A stretch of DNA of 7,035 bases from an uncultured bacterium (GCA_948888345.1 CAQTPN010000073.1:1-7035); one strand, 5' to 3'. Shown: positions 1-5,058, counted from the first letter of the stretch. Program-made: numbers and translations. Notes: a model not told the origin generated them from the letters alone.

Positions 1-239
1 GAATAATTTTGTTTTGAATAGGTCTGATTATTTAAAGATTTTAATAAATCTTCAAGCCTTTTGTGCTTGCTGTTTGCCCATATTGCAACACACAGCCTGT
101 TTTCTTTCAGGTTCATCTGCTGCATATAGTGTTCGTTTTTAAGAAAACCTTTCCTCCAAAACGCTTTGAAATTGAGCGTAAAAAGGTAAATACAATAGAG
201 GATTAAGTATAAGAATAATAAAAATAATATAAAACTCAT
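1..239 (-). CDS. Family 2 glycosyltransferase, N-terminal part (cut by contig edge)
   Basis: This reading frame starts at the ATG at 239-237 and runs open off the left edge, giving 79 complete codons. Residues 2-22 form one strongly hydrophobic segment (FILFLLFLYLILYCIYLF), read as a membrane anchor. A basic stretch follows (KAFWRKGFLKN), and then LCVAIWANSKHKRLEDLLKS with LNNQTYSKQNY at about residues 49-79. That pattern resembles the first beta strand and helix of GT-A family 2 enzymes, in which a hydrophobic strand leads to a polar loop, then xxLxxLLxSLxxQxYP. Such enzymes transfer sugars to lipid or polysaccharide acceptors at the inner membrane. The catalytic aspartates lie beyond the edge, so activity and substrate cannot be judged. 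No clear Shine-Dalgarno sequence precedes the ATG. The gene is divergent from mlaE across 80 bases. The family call is an inference from a short N-terminus. Confidence 0.6.
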   Translation of the reverse strand, partial: MSFILFLLFLYLILYCIYLFTLNFKAFWRKGFLKNEHYMQQMNLKENRLCVAIWANSKHKRLEDLLKSLNNQTYSKQNY

Positions 240-280
240 TTAATTATTTTAAATAAAAAGGTGTCAAAAAACCAGTTTTT

Positions 281-298
281 TTTACGATATTTTACGAT
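281..298 (+). promoter_or_regulatory. HLR1-like tandem direct repeat (imperfect), candidate response-regulator site
   Basis: Two copies of TTTACGAT lie 10 bases apart (281-288 and 291-298), one helical turn. This is the layout expected for a dimer of an OmpR/PhoB-family regulator. It differs from the cyanobacterial RpaB/HLR1 consensus (K-TTACA-W-W, two bases, repeat) only by G for A at the sixth base of each half. The second half ends nine bases before the -10 of mlaE, so the site overlaps the -35 position. That suits either an activator that replaces the -35 or a repressor. It also lies between two divergent genes and could act on both. Confidence 0.45.
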
Positions 299-304
299 AA
301 TTTA

Positions 305-313
305 TGCTAAAAT
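305..313 (+). promoter_or_regulatory. Extended -10 promoter element for mlaE
   Basis: TGCTAAAAT fits an extended -10 element (TG, one base, then TAAAAT with five of six consensus bases). No good -35 hexamer sits 16-18 bases upstream, and the HLR1-like repeat occupies that place. Transcription would start about seven bases after the -10, at or next to the mlaE ATG at 320. Confidence 0.45.
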
Positions 314-319
314 TTTTTT

Positions 320-1060
320 ATGATTATATTTTTAGGACAATGTGTACAAAATTTTACTGCGGCAGTTAAATATACATTTAAAGGAAATGTTACCTTTAAA
401 AGCGTTATTTCGCAGGCGGCTAAAATCGGTTTTGATTCTCTTGGAATCTCTTTGATGATTGTAATGATAGCATCTTCCGTTATCGCGTTACAGGTTTCAA
501 AACAATTTCTATTAAGCGGGGCAGAAGATTATATAGGCGGTTTTTTAGGGGTGGCATTAATCAGGGAAATTGCCCCCGGGTTTGCGGCACTTGCAATAGG
601 AGCCAGGGCCGGCACTGCAATAACTGCGCAAATAGCCAATATGAAGGTAACTTCGCAGGTTGATGCAATGAAGGTTTTAGGGGTAAATCCAATCGGATAC
701 TATTTTGCACCAAGAATAATAGCCGGTGCATTCGGGGTTATGTTTGTTGTAATACTGGCTGAATTTATAGGAGTGATGGGGGGCATGGCTGTTTCTTATT
801 TTTCAATAAGCCTGCATCCTAACAGATATATGAATTCCGTATGGCTTATGTTTAATACAAAAGATATTTATATAAGTGTTTTAAAGGGTTTTGTTTTTGG
901 TGCGATAATTTCAACCGTTTGTGCTACGGTTGGATATAATACAACGGGCGGCGCGAAAAATGTGGGCGATTCAACTACAAAATCTGCCATTCTTTGCACG
1001 ATGTACATACTTTTTGCTGACCTTTTAATTGCATTTTTATTCTATACAAGTAATTATTAA
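320..1060 (+). CDS. mlaE: MlaE/TGD1-family ABC transporter permease (lipid transport)
   Basis: The protein has 246 residues, close to the usual length for MlaE/YrbE permeases (about 260 in E. coli). The family's core block is clear at residues 79-132: ALIREIAPGFAALAIGARAG, then TAQIANMKVTSQVDAMKVLG and VNPIGYYFAPR. Hydrophobic segments lie at about 40-60, 79-97, 134-160, 188-206 and 223-242. The family forms the inner-membrane permease of an MCE-type importer/exporter that moves phospholipids between the membranes with an MlaF-type ATPase and an MlaD-type MCE protein. The MKVT-Q-DA-VLG-NP wording resembles the cyanobacterial/chloroplast TGD1 branch more than E. coli MlaE. No ATPase or MCE gene is adjacent, so partners must be encoded elsewhere. 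There is no Shine-Dalgarno sequence before the ATG, only a T-run, and the -10 lies so close that a leaderless mRNA is likely. The stop codon overlaps that of the convergent peptidase gene. Confidence 0.9.
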   Translation: MIIFLGQCVQNFTAAVKYTFKGNVTFKSVISQAAKIGFDSLGISLMIVMIASSVIALQVSKQFLLSGAEDYIGGFLGVALIREIAPGFAALAIGARAGTAITAQIANMKVTSQVDAMKVLGVNPIGYYFAPRIIAGAFGVMFVVILAEFIGVMGGMAVSYFSISLHPNRYMNSVWLMFNTKDIYISVLKGFVFGAIISTVCATVGYNTTGGAKNVGDSTTKSAILCTMYILFADLLIAFLFYTSNY

Positions 1061-2286
1061 TTATCTAAAATTTCATACATTGCTTCATTAAGCGCAAGCT
1101 TTGCAGCTCTTATCGGAGCCGCAAAAGAAGTCCCCTCATATTTTTCGTTCATCGGTTCATCCGGGATGATATAACCTTCTTTTGTTGTTGTAAGGCGCAT
1201 TTTACAAAAATTTTCAAGATATCCTAAAATTTCCCGTGTATTATACTCCTTATCGAGTTTCATCCCTAAAACCTTGTTATCTTTATATATCAGTGAATAT
1301 GGGATATCTGCGCCGGGTTTTTCTGTTACATTAAATCCGTCTTTTAATTTTGTAATTTTATAAGTTCCTTTTTCATAATGTTTTGTAAGAGCTCTTGTGG
1401 AGGAAAAATCCGCAACTTTGCCTTCCGCATTAAGTGCGCCCGTAAATTCAGTGCTATCAGGGTCGTAAAATAATGATACCGAGTTTTTTCCTTTATTTCC
1501 GGATGAGAGAACTATCTTGGTGCCGTATGATGCTATTTCTTTAAACAGGGAAATTATTTTTTGTTCTTCACTTTCGTTTTTGAGATGTTCTTCTATCTCT
1601 TGTTTGGAAGCTTCTCTTGATAATTTTTCATGTTTTAATTTTCTTTGTGTTCCAAAAGAACAATTTATTACGGAAATTTCTTCGCCTGCTTCAAGTTTTT
1701 TAAGTATTATTTCAAGAGTTTGAATTGTTTTGTCATGATCTATACACATTCCAAAAGTATCACTGACATCTGCGTGTGCAAAATTTGCCAGCGGATTTTC
1801 TCTTTGTGCAAGAAATTCAACCAAAATGGCATGGCTCAACGCTACATTTTTTCTCATATCTAAATAAGTGTTTTTACTTTGTGAAGTATCAAGGATGGCA
1901 ATATTTTTTGGCTTAATTTCGGTTTCTTTTATAAGCTTGCCTTGATTATCCAATATTCTTGCAGTTATTGTGCCGTCGGGATTTGTGCTCTTTTTAATGA
2001 CCGTGTAGCATTTTCCGCTTCTCGGGTCTGTCCAAACAGTCCATTTATTTGCTTTATCATATTCGTCGGATAAAATAATCTCTCTGTCGGCGGGGTCTAA
2101 CGCTTTTGGGCGTTCACTTGACGGAAATTTGATATTATGAGATGCAGCAAGATTCATGGCTCTTATTTGTTTTGCCTCTTCTTCGGTTTTATAAAGCTGA
2201 AAATCATTGCTGTGCGGTGTTGATTTTTTAATTTCCTGCCTGTTTCCCTTAAAATGTATTTGGTTTGATTTTATAAAATTTATCAT
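1057..2286 (-). CDS. Divergent subtilisin-like (S8) serine peptidase, no signal peptide
   Basis: The protein has 409 residues. The subtilase landmarks occur in the right order: the Asp strand NIAILDTS (Asp133), a candidate catalytic His152 in SHAILVEF, the substrate-binding strand ISVINCSFG (204-212), the oxyanion Asn264 in VLSSGNKG, and the catalytic Ser387 in EGTSFAAP. The fold call rests mainly on GTSFAAP plus SSGN plus ILDT. It departs from the family in several ways. The His motif lacks the usual HGT; Asp and His are only 19 residues apart (32 in subtilisin); and about 70 residues replace the usual loop between FSST (294-297) and the Ser motif. Residues 1-125 form an uncharacterised N-terminal domain without a hydrophobic signal sequence, so it is either cytoplasmic or exported by another route. 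AAGGTG at 2296-2291 is a good ribosome site, four bases before the ATG. It could be a propeptide-less regulatory protease. The target is unknown. Confidence 0.75.
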   Translation of the reverse strand: MINFIKSNQIHFKGNRQEIKKSTPHSNDFQLYKTEEEAKQIRAMNLAASHNIKFPSSERPKALDPADREIILSDEYDKANKWTVWTDPRSGKCYTVIKKSTNPDGTITARILDNQGKLIKETEIKPKNIAILDTSQSKNTYLDMRKNVALSHAILVEFLAQRENPLANFAHADVSDTFGMCIDHDKTIQTLEIILKKLEAGEEISVINCSFGTQRKLKHEKLSREASKQEIEEHLKNESEEQKIISLFKEIASYGTKIVLSSGNKGKNSVSLFYDPDSTEFTGALNAEGKVADFSSTRALTKHYEKGTYKITKLKDGFNVTEKPGADIPYSLIYKDNKVLGMKLDKEYNTREILGYLENFCKMRLTTTKEGYIIPDEPMNEKYEGTSFAAPIRAAKLALNEAMYEILDN

Positions 2287-2461
2287 CTTGCACCTTCTTG
2301 CTTTTATAAAAAGAATGCAAACGGTAAATTGCCTTAAAAATATTATTTAATTAAGTTTTCTAAACTTTTATTGCAATGCTTAAACTACCCTTTCAGGGAA
2401 TGGAGAAAGTTTTGTTTTCCTTTGACAATAGAATGAAAGCAAGTTTGTTAAGGGATAATTT

Positions 2462-2620
2462 ATGAGCAAAACTAAAGAAAGACCGAAACAAAAGCACAAA
2501 AAGGACTGTGAACGTATTTTAGAATTTCTTTTTAACGGGGAGAATCCGTTAGATGTGATTAAGTTTTATCAGGATAAAGAAGAGGTAAGGTCTAAAAAAC
2601 GCTGGTTTTTTGCACAATAA
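2462..2620 (+). CDS. Small basic protein, 52 residues, unknown function
   Basis: I do not recognise this family. The start ATG at 2462 follows AGGGAT (2451-2456) at a usable spacing, and the frame ends at TAA 2618-2620. The N-terminus is highly basic (MSKTKERPKQKHKKD). The middle looks like two amphipathic helices (CERILEFLFNGENPLDVIKF), and the C-terminus is KKRWFFAQ. A terminator-like hairpin begins at the stop codon, which supports a real short transcription unit. The layout, a basic tail with a small helical body, would suit a nucleic-acid or ribosome-binding protein, but this is a guess. A TTGACA lies at 2422-2427, yet no good -10 is found at 17 bases from it. Confidence 0.6.
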   Translation: MSKTKERPKQKHKKDCERILEFLFNGENPLDVIKFYQDKEEVRSKKRWFFAQ

Positions 2621-2647
2621 AAGGCACAACGTACACTTCTGCTTTTT
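2619..2647 (+). terminator. Rho-independent terminator after the 52-residue gene (bidirectional shape)
   Basis: AAAAGGCACAA (2619-2629) pairs with TTCTGCTTTTT (2637-2647) with one C/C mismatch and one G-T pair, around a 7-base loop. The stem ends in a run of five T on the plus strand, directly after the stop codon. Read on the minus strand the stem is followed by CTTTTATT, so it may work in both directions. It is also the first, degenerate unit of the hairpin repeat cluster. Confidence 0.6.
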
Positions 2648-2663
2648 CATAAAACTTCGTTTT

Positions 2664-2694
2664 AATAAAAAGCACAAGTTTTTTAAACTTGTGC
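2664..2694 (-). terminator. Terminator-like hairpin, minus strand
   Basis: On the minus strand GCACAAGTTT and AAACTTGTGC form a perfect 10-bp stem with a 3-base loop (2672-2694), followed at once by TTTTTATT (2671-2664). That is a standard intrinsic terminator shape. On the plus strand no T-run follows. No minus-strand gene is seen upstream to be terminated. Confidence 0.5.
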
Positions 2695-2773
2695 ATGTCA
2701 TAAAATTACGGTTTTATGCCAAAATCCGTACTACGTACGTCTTATTTTTATTAAGTTTCGCAAAACTCAACTT

Positions 2774-2799
2774 AATAAAAAGTGCGGTTCGCACCGCAC
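2774..2799 (-). terminator. Terminator-like GC-rich hairpin, minus strand
   Basis: On the minus strand GTGCGGT-GCGA-ACCGCAC (2799-2782) is a GC-rich 7-bp stem with a four-base loop, followed by TTTTTATT (2781-2774). It has the same layout as the hairpin at 2664-2694 with an unrelated stem. It is the strongest terminator shape in the window, yet nothing coding is visible upstream on that strand. Confidence 0.55.
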
Positions 2800-3026
2800 A
2801 TGTCATAAAATAAGCATAATTTACAACTGAAAGAAAACTTTTTAAATGCCGTTTTATTAAATTTTTCTGTGCATTTTTCTAAATTTAAAACAAGATAAGC
2901 TAAAAATTGAAATTTATCCTAAATTAAATAAAGATTTGGGAGATTTACCCGTTTGGTTTGTCTATTGACTTCTTCCATATTAATAAAGTTTTTTTGAGGA
3001 ATTGAATTTCAGTTTAATACATTTTC

Positions 3027-3044
3027 TTTACAATAGTTTACAAT
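3027..3044 (+). promoter_or_regulatory. HLR1-type direct repeat, candidate RpaB/OmpR-family binding site
   Basis: TTTACAAT-AG-TTTACAAT consists of two identical 8-base halves 10 bases apart. It fits every position of the cyanobacterial HLR1 consensus bound by the response regulator RpaB, (G/T)TTACA(T/A)(T/A), two bases, then the repeat. TTTACA in the second half (3037-3042) could also serve as a -35, with TCTAAT at 3062-3067 as -10 at a long 19-base spacing. It resembles the repeat at 281-298. Confidence 0.55.
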
Positions 3045-3088
3045 TATTTAAAGCTTCTTTTTCTAATGAAAATGCATTAAAATTCTAT

Positions 3089-3111
3089 TTTTGTAAAGAT
3101 TTATTACAAAA
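3089..3111. repeat. Inverted repeat in the leader of the coiled-coil gene
   Basis: TTTTGTAA and TTACAAAA are perfect 8-base arms around a 7-base spacer. Each arm contains a TTACA half-site like those of the HLR1-type repeat upstream. It could be a dimer-binding operator or an RNA hairpin. AT-rich chance pairing cannot be excluded. Confidence 0.35.
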
Positions 3112-3153
3112 GTATATACCTGATAGGCAATTTTTATATAAAAAAATACTTTA

Positions 3154-3165
3154 TATACATGTATA
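3154..3165. promoter_or_regulatory. 12-bp palindrome TATACATGTATA, possible operator
   Basis: A perfect 12-base dyad lies 23 bases before the ATG at 3189 and overlaps TATA-type -10 candidates such as TATAAA at 3162-3167. Its position suits a repressor site, but short AT palindromes are common in such sequence. Confidence 0.25.
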
Positions 3166-3188
3166 AAGGTGCAAAAACGGAAAATTAA

Positions 3189-3671
3189 ATGACGCAACAA
3201 CACTTTTCAGCAGTTATATATATCGGAGATTATCTGGTAACAGGCCAGCTCAGCGATTATCAGTATGAGCTTACCGAATTATATGATGATAAAATGGTTC
3301 TGCACCGAAATACTTCAAACCAGACAAATCAAATTTTAGACAGAGAAGAAGCTGAACTTCAGGCAGTAGATGCCGAACTTGATATGAACCAGCCGCTTGA
3401 TGATATTCCTGAGGACGGTGAAGAAGCTGCAAGTGCTGCTACAAGCAACATTACAACAGAGCAGCGAATTGAAGCTATGAATAAAAAACAAGAGATTCAA
3501 AACAACTATCAAAGCGAAGTAGACCAGGTGCTTGCTAATGCTCAGGTTGTCGAAGAAGATATTGATAAAAAAATAACAATGAAAGAAACCCAGATACAAG
3601 CTCTTGAAGCTGAAAAACAAACTTATGATGATTATCTGGACCAAACTGATATGGGATATTTCGGTAATTAA
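3189..3671 (+). CDS. Acidic coiled-coil protein of unknown function (160 residues)
   Basis: No family is recognised. Residues 1-40 look folded and aromatic-rich (SAVIYIGDYLVTG, YQYELTELYDDKMVLHR). Residues 64-86 are an acidic, alanine-rich linker (LDDIPEDGEEAASAA). Residues 90-148 are predicted to be a helical coiled coil with heptad-like spacing (EQRIEAMNKKQEIQNNY, ITMKETQIQALEAEKQTYDD). The tail is DQTDMGYFGN. I count about 35 Asp/Glu against about 10 Lys/Arg, so the protein is very acidic. There is no signal peptide or membrane helix. The start is the ATG with a weak GGA seven bases before it. The gene stands alone, with a 377-base leader region upstream and 200 bases to the next gene. The shape, a small globular head, a linker and a coiled coil, would suit a structural, chaperone-like or secretion-associated protein, which is a guess. 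The intact frame and protein-like composition make a real gene likely. Confidence 0.75.
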   Translation: MTQQHFSAVIYIGDYLVTGQLSDYQYELTELYDDKMVLHRNTSNQTNQILDREEAELQAVDAELDMNQPLDDIPEDGEEAASAATSNITTEQRIEAMNKKQEIQNNYQSEVDQVLANAQVVEEDIDKKITMKETQIQALEAEKQTYDDYLDQTDMGYFGN

Positions 3672-3721
3672 TAATTTGTATTAATATAAAGCTTATTTTT
3701 GAATTTGTTTTGGTACAAGTC

Positions 3722-3746
3722 AGGTTAAGAAATTTTAACTTTTGAT
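3722..3746 (+). terminator. Weak terminator-like hairpin after the coiled-coil gene
   Basis: AGGTTAA (3722-3728) pairs with TTAACTT (3735-3741) with one G-T pair and a 6-base loop, followed by TTGAT. The stem is AT-rich and the T-run is short, so it would be a poor terminator at best. It is the only candidate in the 200-base gap before the next gene. Confidence 0.25.
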
Positions 3747-3843
3747 AAAAACCGCTTATGTCCTTCTCCTACACTTGAATTATTGATTTTGGCAAAAAAA
3801 TTGATTAAAGTATTTAGAGGGGGTGCCGATATAAAGGTTAATG

Positions 3844-3852
3844 TGGTATAAA
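3844..3852 (+). promoter_or_regulatory. Extended -10 promoter for the HD-GYP gene
   Basis: TGGTATAAA matches an extended -10 (TG, one base, TATAAA). No clear -35 lies 17 bases upstream. Transcription would begin near 3859, leaving a short leader that carries the ribosome site GAGGG (3864-3868). Confidence 0.4.
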
Positions 3853-3871
3853 GTCAATTTTTCGAGGGTAA

Positions 3872-4987
3872 ATGCTTAATCTGGAAAAAGAATTTTTTAT
3901 AGACGGAATGGATGATATTCTTTGTGCAAAAATTCACAATGATTCTACAACCATTCTTCTTGTTGATGATGAAATCAATAATCTTCAGCTTTTAAAAAGG
4001 ACATTTCATCGTAAATATAATATTTTAACCGCAGGAAACGGACTTGAAGGGCTGAAAGTCTTTGAAGAAAACAGAGACAAAATTTCTTTAATTGTATCTG
4101 ACCACAAAATGCCTGTTATGGACGGTACGGAATTTCTTGAAAAGGTGAATGAAATCGCGCCTGACGTTATTAAAATTTTACTTACGGGATTTGCGGATGT
4201 TGAAATTTTAACGGATGCAGTTAATAAATGTAACCTGTACCAATATATGTTAAAGCCGTTTGAACCTGAAGAATTAACAAATGTTGTGGAACTCGGGATT
4301 AATAAATTTAACCTTACAAGTTCAAAAGCCGTTATTTTAAAGGATTTAAAAGAATTATTTTATAAAACGATTAAATCAATATCATCCGCTCTGGATTCAA
4401 AAGACCCCTATACGCACGGCCATTCGCTGCGTGTCACTTTATACTCCCTTATTTTAGCCAAAGAGATGGGCTTTGATGACAAACTGCTTGAAGAAATAGA
4501 AACGGCGGGACTTTTGCATGATATCGGGAAGATTGCAATTCCTCAAAATATTCTTTGTAAACCCGGAAAATTAACTGATGAAGAGTTTGCTGTTATGAAA
4601 TCTCATCCAAGTAACTCTGAAAAATTAATTTTAAGTGTAAAAAAATTAGCAGGGATTTCAAGCTGGCTTAAGGCGCACCATGAAAGATGGGATGGAAAAG
4701 GCTACCCTGACGGACTTACGGGTGAACAAATACCTCTATCTTCAAGGATAGTAGCTATAGCGGATACCTACGATGCTATGACATCAACACGTTCATACAG
4801 AAAAGCACTTGACCATGAAGTAGCCATTGAAGAGATTAAAAGATGTGCAGGAAGCCAATTTGACCCGAACCTTGCAAATAAATTTATTGAGCTGCAGCAA
4901 ACAATTAAAGAGGCTAAGGAAAATCCTGAAGAGTATTATTCAAAATACAGTTTCCTTCAAAAAGAAAGTAATCTAAAGATAGTATAG
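3872..4987 (+). CDS. Response regulator with HD-GYP domain (cyclic-di-GMP phosphodiesterase)
   Basis: The protein has 371 residues in two domains. The receiver domain (about 27-145) has the acidic pair Asp32/Asp33 in LLVDDE, the phospho-acceptor Asp77 in VSDHKMPVMDG, Thr105 in LLTG and Lys128 in LKPF. The HD-GYP domain (about 165-345) has DPYTHGHSLRV (178-188), LLHDIGK with His216/Asp217/Lys220, SHP with His245, HHERWDGKGYPDGL with His269/His270 and GYP 277-279, and Asp298 in IADTYDAM. All the metal and GYP residues expected of an active enzyme appear to be present. Such proteins hydrolyse cyclic-di-GMP, in most cases to GMP or pGpG, under control of a sensor kinase, and so favour motility over biofilm. 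No kinase is adjacent. An in-frame TAA lies directly before the ATG, which fixes the start. GAGGG is only three bases upstream, a short spacing. The C-terminus (345-371) is a charged helical tail. Confidence 0.95.
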   Translation: MLNLEKEFFIDGMDDILCAKIHNDSTTILLVDDEINNLQLLKRTFHRKYNILTAGNGLEGLKVFEENRDKISLIVSDHKMPVMDGTEFLEKVNEIAPDVIKILLTGFADVEILTDAVNKCNLYQYMLKPFEPEELTNVVELGINKFNLTSSKAVILKDLKELFYKTIKSISSALDSKDPYTHGHSLRVTLYSLILAKEMGFDDKLLEEIETAGLLHDIGKIAIPQNILCKPGKLTDEEFAVMKSHPSNSEKLILSVKKLAGISSWLKAHHERWDGKGYPDGLTGEQIPLSSRIVAIADTYDAMTSTRSYRKALDHEVAIEEIKRCAGSQFDPNLANKFIELQQTIKEAKENPEEYYSKYSFLQKESNLKIV

Positions 4988-5012
4988 ATTTTGCGCTTTT
5001 TTAAAAAATTGC

Positions 5013-5053
5013 TATAATTCTTTTATAATGAGTTTTAAAAGAATAAAACGGAG
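5013..5053 (+). promoter_or_regulatory. Promoter and ribosome site for the membrane-protein gene
   Basis: Two perfect TATAAT hexamers occur, at 5013-5018 and 5024-5029. The first has TTGCGC (4991-4996) 16 bases upstream as a poor -35. GGAG at 5050-5053 sits five bases before the ATG at 5059. The gene can therefore be transcribed separately from the HD-GYP gene that ends 71 bases upstream. No terminator is seen between them, so read-through is also possible. Confidence 0.5.
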
Positions 5054-5058
5054 TTTTT

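Larger units (their letters stand above)
2616..2811. repeat. Cluster of modular stem-loop repeats
   Basis: Three units share the plan AATAAAA(A), variable hairpin, then TCATAAAA. The TCATAAAA copies are at 2647-2654, 2698-2705 and 2803-2810, about 51 and 105 bases apart. Units two and three share TTAATAAAAAG (2662-2672; 2772-2782) before the hairpin and CATGTCATAAAAT (2694-2706; 2799-2811) after it. Their hairpin stems differ completely in sequence but are perfect (10 bp and 7 bp). The linkers are also palindromic: TAAAAC-TTC-GTTTTA at 2650-2664, CATAAAA/TTTTATG at 2699-2718, TACGGTTTT/AAAA-t-CCGTA at 2707-2730, and 13-bp arms TTTTTATTAAGTT/AACTTAATAAAAA at 2745-2757 and 2769-2781. Different stems kept between the same flanks suggest a repeated structural element, not one duplicated sequence. 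Confidence 0.65.
2812..3188. other. AT-rich intergenic region, no convincing gene
   Basis: No reading frame here has both a normal start and a well-placed ribosome site. The first half (to about 3020) shows nothing beyond AT-rich sequence. The second half holds candidate regulatory sites for the gene at 3189: the HLR1-type repeat (3027-3044), the inverted repeat TTTTGTAA/TTACAAAA (3089-3111) and the palindrome TATACATGTATA (3154-3165). Confidence 0.6.

Noticed and set aside
262..267. Minus-strand TTGACA as a -35 for the glycosyltransferase gene
   Set aside because: A -10 at 17 bases would overlap the start codon and the sequence there matches poorly; TAATTA at 15 bases is also too close to the ATG.
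2422..2427. Perfect TTGACA as a -35 for the 52-residue gene
   Set aside because: No acceptable -10 lies 15-19 bases downstream; the better GATAAT at 2454-2459 is 26 bases away.
2616..2811. CRISPR array
   Set aside because: The repeats are only 8-13 bases, unevenly spaced and separated by self-complementary sequence; no cas gene is present.
2610..2813. Open plus-strand frame of 67 codons through the hairpin cluster
   Set aside because: It begins at a TTG inside the 52-residue gene, has no ribosome site, and its recurrent IKLRF peptides come from the DNA repeats.
2987..3166. Plus-strand open frame (TTG at 3002, about 54 residues) with GAGGA before it
   Set aside because: GAGGA is only one base from the TTG, no ATG is present, and the frame covers the HLR1-type box and other dyads. 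Probably chance, though not fully excluded.
3336..3644. Minus-strand 102-codon frame opposite the coiled-coil gene
   Set aside because: It is a shadow of the plus-strand gene; its Phe/Ile/Ser-rich product simply mirrors Glu/Asp/Lys codons.
3672..3871. Riboswitch, in particular a cyclic-di-GMP aptamer, upstream of the HD-GYP gene
   Set aside because: The conserved aptamer core sequences are not present, and the likely promoter leaves only about 12 bases of leader.
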